From the IMG/VR virus record IMGVR_UViG_3300004369_000112, positions 1 to 27,302 of that record: a stretch of 27,302 nucleotides of DNA. One strand, written 5' to 3'. Position 1 is the stretch's first letter; each line of letters begins with the position of its first letter. Made by a program: the position numbers and the translations under genes. Of this stretch, positions 7,443 to 15,636 are shown piece after piece. Origin of the DNA: a virus. The notes beneath the pieces were generated by a model that was given only the letters and a program-made list of their open reading frames with translations, ran no database searches and had not been told where the DNA came from.

Positions 7443-8408
7443 TTAACTCCGTAAAAACTTTATTTGTACTTGTCCATCACCGCCACCGAATGCCATATTT
7501 CGACAATCTGGTGTATGCAAAGTAGGGGACCCTGGAAATGCCGGAGGCAACTGATTTAAGTATTTGTGACTATCTGAGCAGGCATAGTGAGCACAGCCAT
7601 AACAAGTTGCCATTGCATATCCTTGTCTGCCCATTAATCGTATCATATTAATATATTCTATATTACCACTATATTGACAACAATAAAAATCGTTAGTGCA
7701 GGAAATTGGTACTACAAGGGTTGTTCCACATGTACTAAATCGCATAGGAGGAGTCCTCATAAAATAAACATATACACATTTTCCTTCAGGTGCGCAACAG
7801 CCTACATACATACAACTTATACCACCACAAATATTAATATCTCCACCAGATGCCCTTGCATAACTAACTGTATCATTAGCACAATAACTCTCGTTAAACT
7901 TATTACAATAGTAACCGCATATTGAACTATGAAATCTTGTTGCACACATTTCATTGGTGATATTTGTAATCATATTGGCTGTAGATGTGGCGCACCATGA
8001 TGAACCATTCTGACCACTTGCAGCACACATAGTTGCATTTAATCTATCCTCTACACAAACTACAGTAGGAAATCCAATAGATCTTCTAGGAACGGCTGAA
8101 TCTTTGTTTGCACAAGCTACACAACCACGAATGCGTTCTCCTTTTTCAACAAACAGTGTTTTCTTTGCATATGATCCAGGATTTGGAGGTACTGATAGCA
8201 TACAACAGCAAGTAGTAGCTGAACTGCCTCCTGCTCCCCATATTTCGATTTCAACATAACCAGATTGAGGAGCTGCCCAACATACACAACAGTATTCTTG
8301 ATTGTCTTTGTCTCTACCGTAGACAAAAATTTCTCCTTTTTCAAGCAAATCCGTTGGACTACCGGCTCCTTGCCATCTACGTTGTAATAAATTTGAAAGT
8401 GTAGCCAT
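7443..8408 (-). CDS. Cys-rich, glycine-rich adhesin-like protein, paralogue 2
   Basis: A 321-aa protein with 28 Cys (about 9%). The framework is shared with its neighbours: 'LLEKGEIFVYG' (21-31), 'EIEIWGAGGSS' (53-63), 'CCC' (67-69), 'PPNPGSYAKKT' (74-84), 'AASGQNGSSWC' (129-139), 'SGGDINICGG' (187-196), 'PPAFPGSP' (288-295) and C-terminal 'FGGGDGQVQIKF' (307-318). Its closest relative by layout is the 347-aa protein upstream: both have CC/CCC clusters in the same place and a 'PP.FPG.P' block near the end. It lacks the HxH tripeptides of the other two. No enzymatic motif is visible. There is a strong Shine-Dalgarno (AAAGGAG) before the ATG at 8408. The Cys density is far above that of every other protein in the window, so these are either highly disulfide-bonded after release or metal-binding. 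Confidence 0.7.
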   Translation of the reverse strand: MATLSNLLQRRWQGAGSPTDLLEKGEIFVYGRDKDNQEYCCVCWAAPQSGYVEIEIWGAGGSSATTCCCMLSVPPNPGSYAKKTLFVEKGERIRGCVACANKDSAVPRRSIGFPTVVCVEDRLNATMCAASGQNGSSWCATSTANMITNITNEMCATRFHSSICGYYCNKFNESYCANDTVSYARASGGDINICGGISCMYVGCCAPEGKCVYVYFMRTPPMRFSTCGTTLVVPISCTNDFYCCQYSGNIEYINMIRLMGRQGYAMATCYGCAHYACSDSHKYLNQLPPAFPGSPTLHTPDCRNMAFGGGDGQVQIKFLRS

Positions 8409-8412
8409 TGAA

Positions 8413-9456
8413 TTATTCTCCTTTAATCCATGTAATTCTAACTCCGCCGTTACCGCCTCTCATTCCCTGTGTCCTGAAATTCTCGTGACAATGTCCTAAA
8501 TTCGGTCCTGGAAATCCTGGAGGAAAGGTATTATAGCAGGTTTGTATAGCGTCATAACAGAAACACAGATGATGTTTAGTATCTTCTTGGCTTCCAAGGT
8601 GGTGTCCTTCAACTCCACCGTGCCAGCGTCCTACAATTTTTTGATGATAATTGTCATAAGCACCTTGTGCTTTGTTGCAGCAACTACATGTATGGGTATG
8701 TCTTATATAGGCCTGTTTTTCTGAATAGTATCCACCAGGAACACTAATACAAGTCATATTACAACAATCTTCGTTATTAGGTAACTGTTGTCCATATGGC
8801 TTTTCTATTGATGGTCTAGCATTTTGATAAATATCGTTTTCACAAATTGTGTATTTTCCACATTGATAAACATGGGCCTGATGCATTTGACAGCAATTGT
8901 TGTAGATCGTGGCTTCACAAATGTCACCATTACCGCTCATATGCATATCTCCGCAATTATAATTTAGGTAATATGACTGATTGTTTATTAAAGCAATTAG
9001 TGAGGCTTCTCCACAATACCATCTACCTCCGTATCCTCCTTCCACACACAAGCATGAGCAACAAGAATCTGGGCAGCTACAACATTTATATTGCAACTTT
9101 AAACACACTGCTTGGCTACACATATTCTGACAGTTTCCTTGATAACAAGCAATACCTAACCTACCACAAATATAAGATCCTAAATAATCGTCACCGTTAT
9201 AGCAAATATATTTTTTTGCATATGCTCCAGGATTAGGAGGCATAGTTGGCCCGCAACAACAATTACACGACGATGATCCGCCTGCACCCCATGCTTCTAG
9301 TATAGCGGTTCCTGGTCCAGGAGGTCTAAAGCAAATCTCTGGTTCATAATTATATTGATTATTTTGATACAGATAAACGGTGCCTTTTTCTAAAAGTGGA
9401 TCAACCCACGATGTAATATTTCTTGCTTTAAGTAAAGCACTTAGATTAAAACTCAT
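8413..9456 (-). CDS. Cys/His-rich, glycine-rich adhesin-like protein, paralogue 1
   Basis: A 347-aa protein with 35 Cys (about 10%), the richest of the three. Framework: 'PLLEKGTVYLY' (20-30), 'ILEAWGAGGSSSC' (52-64), 'CNCCC' (64-68), 'PPNPGAYAKK' (73-82), 'VEGGYGGRWYC' (138-148), 'FPPGFPGP' (311-318), 'RGGNGGVRITW' (333-343). Residues 125-137 read CCSCPDSCCSCLC: 7 Cys in 13 residues, a spacing resembling metallothioneins. Histidines gather as HTH (253-255) next to 'CSCC' (257-260), and as HH pairs at 285-286 and 295-296. T4 fibre gp37 binds iron through HxH motifs, so metal binding at a fibre tip has a precedent. The start has AGGAT about 8 nt upstream. It probably is a fibre-tip or baseplate adhesin; assignment rests on the glycine-rich framework and its place between fibre genes and a chaperone-like gene. 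Confidence 0.7.
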   Translation of the reverse strand: MSFNLSALLKARNITSWVDPLLEKGTVYLYQNNQYNYEPEICFRPPGPGTAILEAWGAGGSSSCNCCCGPTMPPNPGAYAKKYICYNGDDYLGSYICGRLGIACYQGNCQNMCSQAVCLKLQYKCCSCPDSCCSCLCVEGGYGGRWYCGEASLIALINNQSYYLNYNCGDMHMSGNGDICEATIYNNCCQMHQAHVYQCGKYTICENDIYQNARPSIEKPYGQQLPNNEDCCNMTCISVPGGYYSEKQAYIRHTHTCSCCNKAQGAYDNYHQKIVGRWHGGVEGHHLGSQEDTKHHLCFCYDAIQTCYNTFPPGFPGPNLGHCHENFRTQGMRGGNGGVRITWIKGE

Positions 9457-9467
9457 AATTTATCCTA

Positions 9468-9809
9468 TTAGGCACATATTGCCCATTTACTATTACCAAG
9501 ATTATCACTATACCATATAAATGTTACAGTTGCTCCTGGTAAATCTAAAACTACACTATTACCGCCATAGACCTGTATTCCGTTGCTTGTAATAGTAATT
9601 GTAGCACTGGTTGTAGCATAACCTACGTCAATTACCTGTATAATATCACCAGTTTGTATTGTTGAATCACTTGGCAAAGTTATCGTTACATTGCCTACTG
9701 CTGGATCAGTTTTCACCAATATACGTTCATTTACATTTGCAGTATAATTAGTTTCCTTGTATACTGTTATCATGTTTGTACTGTTTGTACTAGATACTGC
9801 TCTCGCCAT
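9468..9809 (-). CDS. Small beta-type virion protein, paralogue of the 124-aa neighbour
   Basis: A 113-aa protein, all-beta by composition. The core 'ETNYTANVNERILVKT' followed by 'VTITLPSDSTIQTGD', 'IIQVIDVG' and a hydrophobic C-terminal strand ('ATVTFIWYSD') ending in 'KWAICA' is the pattern of a short structural domain frequently found in phage fibres and decoration proteins. The upstream 124-aa gene has the same pattern ('SDYTAEVNETILIDS', 'FTINLPYSDTVGDSLQIIDVG', ending 'YWAISG'), so they are tandem paralogues. A Shine-Dalgarno (AGGA) precedes the ATG. There is no catalytic motif. The probable role is as a structural or capping protein of the fibre assembly. Confidence 0.65.
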   Translation of the reverse strand: MARAVSSTNSTNMITVYKETNYTANVNERILVKTDPAVGNVTITLPSDSTIQTGDIIQVIDVGYATTSATITITSNGIQVYGGNSVVLDLPGATVTFIWYSDNLGNSKWAICA

Positions 9810-9823
9810 TTATTTTTCCTTTT

Positions 9824-10198
9824 TTATCCTGAAATTGCCCAGTATAATGCACCTAATCCTCCAAATGCACCTGGTGCTTGATATACAATTAGTGTTGTAA
9901 TACTGCCAGGTATATCAAGAAATATAGTAGAGTAATTCATTCCACTAGTGTCGTTCATAGGGTTGAATTGTGGTTGTGAATTTGGTTGATGTAGTTTTAC
10001 TGGATAATCTTTTAATTTAGCCCCTACGTCTATAATCTGTAAACTATCGCCTACTGTGTCAGAATAGGGTAAGTTTATCGTAAAACTGCCATCGGATGAA
10101 TCAATTAAAATAGTTTCATTAACCTCAGCAGTATAATCACTACGGATCACTGATACAGTATTATCTGATAAAGAAGGTCTATTTGTATATCTTCCCAT
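9824..10198 (-). CDS. Small beta-type virion protein, paralogue of the 113-aa neighbour
   Basis: A 124-aa protein with 'RSDYTAEVNETILIDSSDGS', 'FTINLPYSDTVGDSLQIIDV' and a C-terminal 'LYWAISG'. The order of strands and the key words 'YTAxVNExIL', 'ITLP/INLP', '(I/L)QVIDVG/QIIDVG' and 'WAI' match the downstream 113-aa protein, while the central loop (about residues 58-95, 'AKLKDYPVKLHQPNSQPQF...') is different and longer. The variable loop between conserved strands fits a surface-exposed binding loop. It has an AAGGA about 11 nt before the ATG. Function is not known; virion structural is likely. Confidence 0.65.
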   Translation of the reverse strand: MGRYTNRPSLSDNTVSVIRSDYTAEVNETILIDSSDGSFTINLPYSDTVGDSLQIIDVGAKLKDYPVKLHQPNSQPQFNPMNDTSGMNYSTIFLDIPGSITTLIVYQAPGAFGGLGALYWAISG

Positions 10199-10213
10199 TT
10201 ATTTAATTTCCTT

Positions 10214-10534
10214 TTATACTTCGCTTTCAATACCATAAGCTACTGCACTAATCGGTGTTCCTGTTGTTGATACTACAAGTTTTTCACCAGCAGCTAAAAC
10301 TAACCCAGTTCTTTCTAGTACACTTTTTGGATATACTTCAGTATCATATTCTATCCATTCGTCGTCAGTAGGTGTATCTACATCAGCTATTGCTAATCTT
10401 ACACTAACAACAGAGTTAGATCTATTGCATAAGGATACTGTAGCAACTGTAAATGTAGATGCTGGCACAGTATATAATGTTGTATTTGTTGAGGCAGATG
10501 TTATATTTTGACTGCCTAATTTTCCAGAAGCCAT
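10214..10534 (-). CDS. Small virion structural protein, paralogue of the 109-aa protein at 21315
   Basis: A 106-aa protein with the order: 'LYTVPASTFTVATVSLCNRS' (early strands), 'VSVRLAIADVDTPTDDEWIE' (middle), 'VYPKSVLERTGLVLAAGEKL' then 'VVSTTGTPISAVAYGIE'. The pattern 'AxVxxxxLxNRSxxxVxVxLxI...LPxxSxLxxxGLxLxxGExLxVxS' is a beta-sandwich-like layout common in small phage structural proteins, and it is repeated in the 109-aa protein next to the other fibre group ('TRAVILGINLSNLIDNVVYC', 'ANSTLKALAGGEKLVLEPEN', 'SIDAVLSYAE'). Shine-Dalgarno GGAG lies 6 nt before the ATG. It follows the 1680-aa fibre by 10 bp and is likely co-translated with it. The role is probably as an attachment or decoration partner. 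Confidence 0.65.
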   Translation of the reverse strand: MASGKLGSQNITSASTNTTLYTVPASTFTVATVSLCNRSNSVVSVRLAIADVDTPTDDEWIEYDTEVYPKSVLERTGLVLAAGEKLVVSTTGTPISAVAYGIESEV

Positions 10535-10544
10535 TTTTTCTCCA

Positions 10545-13500
10545 TTATGATTTCAAAAAGTAATTCATTGCAACTGGATATCCTGAAACTGTTTTTGTAA
10601 AATTTATTTTTGTTACTATACGGACATCGTTGTTTAAAACATTACTTATTTCATTACTAGTTATATTTATGTCTCCAGCTGTTATACTGTTAACATTTAA
10701 TTGACTTGCTCCACTTCCTATTAAACTATTTATATAAGTTTTAATTGCTCGCTGGGTAGGTACTATGCTATCACTATTAGCTGTAAAAGTTCCATCTGTT
10801 GAAAATTCTGTAATAGTAGCGCCTGTTCCACCTAATGACAAGTTACCTAAAGTTAGTTCATTTAATCCTGCAAGATTAAATGATTCAACATTTAGACTAG
10901 CTGTTCCTGTTGCTTGCTCTACACTAAATAGTTCACCTACACGGAAATTTCCGTCTTGGTCAGTTGACGTGTAGAAGACCCTTCCTTCTCCAAATTCATT
11001 TGTTTCAACGGTTGGGTCTGGATCAATTAAAGGAGCATTAGGATAATTTGTATTTGTAAAATTACCAGTTCCTACATCTAGGAAATCATGCCCTGTTAGT
11101 CTAACTTGACTATATCTTATTGTAATATCAATTGTTTCACCATGATCAGGGGCATCTGAAATTGCTAGATCTGGGCTCATTTGCAGAGTTGCACTGTATG
11201 CAGGAGCAGATCCGGCTAGCTCACGTAATTGTACTAATTTATAGAATACTCCAGGATTGTTATTAATTTCAATATTTGCTCCTTCTTTTGGAATTTCTGT
11301 TAAATTATCTACTATTAAATAATTTTCATATTGATATTGATCTGCATATCCATCTCCTGTAACAGTTGCTGTTGCTGTACCATAATCTGTACCTCTATTA
11401 CTCCAGGTAGGTTGTGTTAATACTCCATCACCTACTCTAACCTGATACTCACCGTCGTAAGTGTTGTTAGGATCAGTAATAGTCATATTAGGAGGACTCC
11501 CGCTGATATAACCTGTTCCAGGATCCCATATTAAAATTTTTATAATTTTATTATCTGAAACAACTGCCCTAGCTTTTGCTGAGTCTGCATATGTTCCTGC
11601 CGTAGGTAAATCAAACATGAGTCGTGGTTCAATGCTATATCCTGTGGTACTGTCTAGGACAGTTTCAATTGTTGTACCTGGTATAACATGATCCCAACCA
11701 GCCGTATCATCACTGTACTTTTTTACAGTTGCTATTTTATTGCTAGCGTTATATGTATCAATATATGCATATTGTCCAACTCCTTTACCGCTAGTTATCC
11801 AAATAGCCATTCCTATATATGCTGCACTTGAAAAAGAATCGGTATTAGAAATAATAATTTGCGTTTGGTTACCAGATTGGGCTACATTTTGACTATTAAC
11901 ATAACCTTCTCCGCCAAATTGTCCGGTTGTAGTGTTTGTATCTAATATCCTAACCCTAAAAACCCCGCCTGTAGAAACTACATTCACAGCACTTATTGAT
12001 TCGCCAAATCCACCGCCAAAAATATCTATTGTAGTACCACCAGATGTATAATTAACACCGGCATTTTCATAAAACAAAGTTAATATTCCGCTACCGTCGG
12101 TTAATACATCGCCTATGATAGCTTCGGTACTTTGATTATTAACTGTTGCAGTAATTGCCGTTTCGGCAGGATCTGTGCCTTCTGCTACTACTCCATACGT
12201 ACCATAAGAACTGTTACCATTTGTTGCTCGTATCTTACCGCCATTTTCTGCTAGATATCCTATGTGTGCATAATAACTAAACACCGAAACTAATTCAGCT
12301 CTGCCTAAATTTGTAATCCATGCGCCAATACCGTCGCTTATAATTTGAGTAAAATCATTAGCTACAATAGAATCATTACCTCCAGAATGTAAATCACCAT
12401 CTACTTTAAGTCCAACACAAGCTTCGCCAAACGTTGTTACATTCTGCACATAAGGAGATCTTGTAATTATGTGAGTATCTACATCTGCAGGACCATATCC
12501 AGGATCTAAACTGGCATATGCTCCAGCAAGAGGCCTTTTTGTTCCATATGCATTTGCACTGGAAAGACCGTCTCCGCCTTGATCGGTGTCGCCATCGGTT
12601 TTACCATTGAGATTATCAACCGTGCAATTACGCAATCCTGCTCCATTTCGCAGATAGAACATATCTTCAAGTCGAGAACCTTTAATATCATTTGTTATAA
12701 ATCTTGCTGCGGCTAATGATTTATTAGTTCCTGCATAAATCAAATCATATTTTACAGCATCTAACACTTTATCAATATTCCTGCTGTAGTCTGTCTGATT
12801 AACTGTTACAGTAACTGTCATAGTTCCTGTTGCAGTAGTAACTGATAAAGCACCTCCATCTAATTGATCTGCGATTTGTACAGTTGTGGCATCAACTATT
12901 GTTTTCACGTAATAAGTTTGATCTTGTACAATACCTCCAAAAACAGTGCCTGTAAATTTGACAGGCATTCCTGTAACCATCCAACTGGTATCGCCAACAG
13001 TTATGTTTGAGCTTACGTTATCAGTTGCAGTTGCTGTAGTTGTAAATTGATCAGCTATGTAAGCAAATGCTTCTGCTTTAAGGAATTCTCTGTTTGCTTC
13101 TATATTTTCAACTGAATATGTATAATCGGTTGCTGTATATGGAGTATTTGTTCCACTTAGCGTTGGTAAAACACCATTAGCGTTAATTTTAAAATCGATA
13201 TAAAGATTAATTTTATCTATTAAATCTTGTGCTTGTAAGCCTACTGCTTGTGTTCCTGCTGGATGGGTTGTTACTGGATTCAGTGCATTTCCAGTAGTTT
13301 TTGTTATTGTCCCTGGATTTGTAACTATAAGTTCAATAATTGCAGAAAACCTACTTAGTACACTTCGAGTAATAGGATCATTACTTATGTGAGTTTTAGA
13401 TCCCGCTGCATGAATCTTTGTGCTCCTTAATTCGTCACCTACGACAGCAGTATTTTCTGGTATTACAATTGGTAAAATTTCTTGTTGTAATCCTGTTAAA

Positions 13501-15587
13501 ACAAAAATAGTGTTTGACGCAATTTGTTCAGCTACTAAATTATTGCTGGTTTGTAATGTTAAAGTATCTATTATAATGTTTAATAAATTATTAATAATAC
13601 CTTGCGATTCGTCGTCTATTATATAATCAGTGTCAATTATTTGTGTAAAACTACTGTATGCTGTAGAAACTGGAACATTTTGTAGTATAGCTGGGATTGT
13701 ATCTCTTAGGAATACAAGTGATGCAGCTAGTTGTTCATCTTCGTCGGCTATTGCAGCTATAAGATTACCATTATTGTCAAAATAACTAAGTGTAGCTAAT
13801 CTTGTTTTAACATTTCCTCCATGACTTAAATCATACATTAATGCATCAAGTATTTGTCCAATATCTCTACGACACTTAGCAATGTCACTATTAGTAAATC
13901 CATCCCATATACTGCCTGCGGTAGCATTTGCAATCTGGTAGTTTACCCATTCAACTACTTCTTCTTGCAGGAAGCTTCGATTGATTTCTAATAAAAATTT
14001 AGCATCATAGTGTAAAATACCATTCAAAACATTGTATGCACAGTATTCTATCGTAGCATAAGGCGATGTCTCGCTTAGACCAGAAGCTTTTGTATCACTG
14101 CCTTTTTCGCTAGACACATAAAATATATTATTAATCTTGCCAAAATAATCCCATCTTGGTTCTATACCGTTACTAACAAGTACTTGGTTTTCTCTGCCAA
14201 CAGGTAATCTTTCTTGTCCAGCTGATCCGTAAATTAATAAATCGCCTTGTGTTGTTAATACTTCTGTTTCAGTTCCGCCTACTAATAAATTCCAATGATT
14301 TCCAGCATTTGCCTGATCAGGTCTATTTAAAGCGGTGGTTTCATCGGAATCGTGCTCTAATACACAAATATAACTAGAATTTGCATATCTTACTGAGTCG
14401 CCAAGATCATAATGTACACCATCAGTCCATGCATCTTGCCACTCAATACCGCTGTTTAATTTTTCCCAGTAGGTAGTATTAGGTGGTCTAAATCCTTCAT
14501 GCTTTTTAATACAGAGATAACTGTAACCACCAATACGTATAACATCGCCTTCTATGTATTCTCTCTGGGTGCTATCCCCGTCGTAATCTCCAACAAATCT
14601 AAAACCAGTGTTGAACAAATCCCAATCGCTGGTATTGTCAGACGGCTTTAATCCTTCGTTGTTGGTTACAGCAACATATGTATAACCGCCATAGGTTACA
14701 ACATCTCCATGTTGGTAAAGTATCGATGGATCCCAACTGTCATCAAATTCTAAACCTTCAACAAATTGATCCCACTTTGATTCATCATCAACAAGTCTTG
14801 CCTGACTGGTATGATATACGGTACAAATCCATAATCCTCCGCCCCATTTAACGATATCATTAATTTTATATCGGAAATTAGATTGCCAGGTATTTTTATA
14901 TTCTACGCCTTTATGATAATAATCCCATTTGGCTTGATCTGCTTCAAGTCCAAGTGTAATGTCTGCTGCAGAGGTATGCCCTGTATTACAAAGATATAAC
15001 TGTCCGCCATATTTGACTATATCATTACGTCTATATCTATAGGCAGTTGTCCAGTCTCCTAACCACTCAAGTCCTTCGGAAAAAATTTGCCATTTGGCTT
15101 GATCTGCTTCAAGTCCAAGTGTAATGTCTGCTGCAGAGGTGTGTTCTTCAATACAGGTATAAACTATTCCGTTATATTTTGCAAGATCGTTAATTTTATA
15201 GCGGAAATTAGGTTGCCAATCGTTTTTCCAATCTAATCCTTCTATAAACAAATCCCATTTAGCTTGATCCGCTTCTAATCCTAAGGTTATATTTGCTGCT
15301 GAAGTATGCGCTGTATTAGCAACATAAAGATATCCACCATATTTGACTATATCATTTACTTTATAGTAGGTATTTGTTGTCCAAACGTCTTTCCATTCTT
15401 GTCCGTCGGATATTTTGTTCCAATGTTGTGGTAGATCAACATAAAAATCGCTTGTACTAGTATGTCCAACTACACAAACATATGTATTTCCACCATTCCT
15501 AATAATATCATCTTTATAATAAACTGTATTTATAATCCAGTCGTTTTTCCAAACAAATCTAATTCTACCTAATTTATACTCAGACAT
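10545..15587 (-). CDS. Giant fibre protein with carbohydrate-binding-like repeats and beta-helix (1680 aa)
   Basis: Architecture: residues 1-435 hold about eight tandem repeats of the form W...W....Y..xD(I/V)V.(Y/W)GG..Y.C...H(T/x)S...W, resembling chitin/cellulose-binding CBM5/12-like modules. At 487-526 a pectin-lyase-like beta-helix begins ('IFYVSSEKGSDTKASGLSET') and resumes at 696-730 ('LPIVIPENTAVVGDELRSTK') and from 973 ('DMFYLRNGAGLRNCTV', then 'ITRSPYVQNVTTFGEACVGL'). Two segments break it: 527-695, with a helical 'CRRDIGQILDALMYDLSHGG' (572-591), and 731-972, with a second helical 'NIDKVLDAVKYDLIYAG'. Neither is in the 1761-aa paralogue. The C-terminal 1532-1680 has 'STDQDGNFRVGEL' and 'PTQRAIKTYI'. 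There is no peptidase motif. Shine-Dalgarno CGGAG, and an ATAAATA late promoter 20 nt before the ATG. It is very probably a tail fibre binding surface glycans; the exact part of the tail is not known. Confidence 0.85.
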   Translation of the reverse strand: MSEYKLGRIRFVWKNDWIINTVYYKDDIIRNGGNTYVCVVGHTSTSDFYVDLPQHWNKISDGQEWKDVWTTNTYYKVNDIVKYGGYLYVANTAHTSAANITLGLEADQAKWDLFIEGLDWKNDWQPNFRYKINDLAKYNGIVYTCIEEHTSAADITLGLEADQAKWQIFSEGLEWLGDWTTAYRYRRNDIVKYGGQLYLCNTGHTSAADITLGLEADQAKWDYYHKGVEYKNTWQSNFRYKINDIVKWGGGLWICTVYHTSQARLVDDESKWDQFVEGLEFDDSWDPSILYQHGDVVTYGGYTYVAVTNNEGLKPSDNTSDWDLFNTGFRFVGDYDGDSTQREYIEGDVIRIGGYSYLCIKKHEGFRPPNTTYWEKLNSGIEWQDAWTDGVHYDLGDSVRYANSSYICVLEHDSDETTALNRPDQANAGNHWNLLVGGTETEVLTTQGDLLIYGSAGQERLPVGRENQVLVSNGIEPRWDYFGKINNIFYVSSEKGSDTKASGLSETSPYATIEYCAYNVLNGILHYDAKFLLEINRSFLQEEVVEWVNYQIANATAGSIWDGFTNSDIAKCRRDIGQILDALMYDLSHGGNVKTRLATLSYFDNNGNLIAAIADEDEQLAASLVFLRDTIPAILQNVPVSTAYSSFTQIIDTDYIIDDESQGIINNLLNIIIDTLTLQTSNNLVAEQIASNTIFVLTGLQQEILPIVIPENTAVVGDELRSTKIHAAGSKTHISNDPITRSVLSRFSAIIELIVTNPGTITKTTGNALNPVTTHPAGTQAVGLQAQDLIDKINLYIDFKINANGVLPTLSGTNTPYTATDYTYSVENIEANREFLKAEAFAYIADQFTTTATATDNVSSNITVGDTSWMVTGMPVKFTGTVFGGIVQDQTYYVKTIVDATTVQIADQLDGGALSVTTATGTMTVTVTVNQTDYSRNIDKVLDAVKYDLIYAGTNKSLAAARFITNDIKGSRLEDMFYLRNGAGLRNCTVDNLNGKTDGDTDQGGDGLSSANAYGTKRPLAGAYASLDPGYGPADVDTHIITRSPYVQNVTTFGEACVGLKVDGDLHSGGNDSIVANDFTQIISDGIGAWITNLGRAELVSVFSYYAHIGYLAENGGKIRATNGNSSYGTYGVVAEGTDPAETAITATVNNQSTEAIIGDVLTDGSGILTLFYENAGVNYTSGGTTIDIFGGGFGESISAVNVVSTGGVFRVRILDTNTTTGQFGGEGYVNSQNVAQSGNQTQIIISNTDSFSSAAYIGMAIWITSGKGVGQYAYIDTYNASNKIATVKKYSDDTAGWDHVIPGTTIETVLDSTTGYSIEPRLMFDLPTAGTYADSAKARAVVSDNKIIKILIWDPGTGYISGSPPNMTITDPNNTYDGEYQVRVGDGVLTQPTWSNRGTDYGTATATVTGDGYADQYQYENYLIVDNLTEIPKEGANIEINNNPGVFYKLVQLRELAGSAPAYSATLQMSPDLAISDAPDHGETIDITIRYSQVRLTGHDFLDVGTGNFTNTNYPNAPLIDPDPTVETNEFGEGRVFYTSTDQDGNFRVGELFSVEQATGTASLNVESFNLAGLNELTLGNLSLGGTGATITEFSTDGTFTANSDSIVPTQRAIKTYINSLIGSGASQLNVNSITAGDINITSNEISNVLNNDVRIVTKINFTKTVSGYPVAMNYFLKS
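14925..14975 (-). repeat. 51-bp exact direct repeat, copy A
   Basis: Identical over 51 bp to 15090-15140, 165 bp (55 codons) away, inside the W...W repeat region of the 1680-aa fibre gene. It encodes the conserved 'TSAADITLGLEADQAKW' block. A third unit one period further on (starting about 15255) codes for almost the same residues but differs at many synonymous positions. Confidence 0.95.
15090..15140 (-). repeat. 51-bp exact direct repeat, copy B
   Basis: Second copy of the 51-bp match at 14925-14975; the bases just outside differ on both sides. The 165-bp spacing equals one full protein repeat, so loss or gain of a unit by recombination between copies would stay in frame. Confidence 0.95.
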
Positions 15588-15607
15588 TTAGTGCTCCGAT
15601 TTTAAAG

Positions 15608-15614
15608 TATTTAT
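15608..15614 (-). promoter_or_regulatory. T4-type late promoter motif (CATAAATAC)
   Basis: In the 49-bp gap before the 1680-aa fibre gene, the minus strand reads CATAAATAC, one base from the T4 late -10 element TATAAATA recognised by the gp55 sigma factor. It lies 20 nt before the ATG, with a CGGAG ribosome-binding site in between. Position and spacing match the motif at 2836-2842. Confidence 0.6.
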
Positions 15615-15636
15615 GACTTTTTAATATCATTTCTAT

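Noticed and set aside
7674-7925. Open frames on the + strand opposite the Cys-rich genes, such as 7674-7925 and 8847-9236
   Set aside because: They are antisense shadows: low-complexity products, no ribosome-binding site and no recognisable motif, while the minus-strand frames carry conserved frameworks.
8117-8344. A second minus-strand frame of 75 aa within the 321-aa Cys-rich gene
   Set aside because: No ribosome-binding site or homology; it lies fully inside a gene with a conserved framework and I see no frameshift signal linking them.
14925-15140. CRISPR-like repeats
   Set aside because: The repeats are in frame, 165 bp apart, and encode a protein repeat; there are no short spacers or cas genes.
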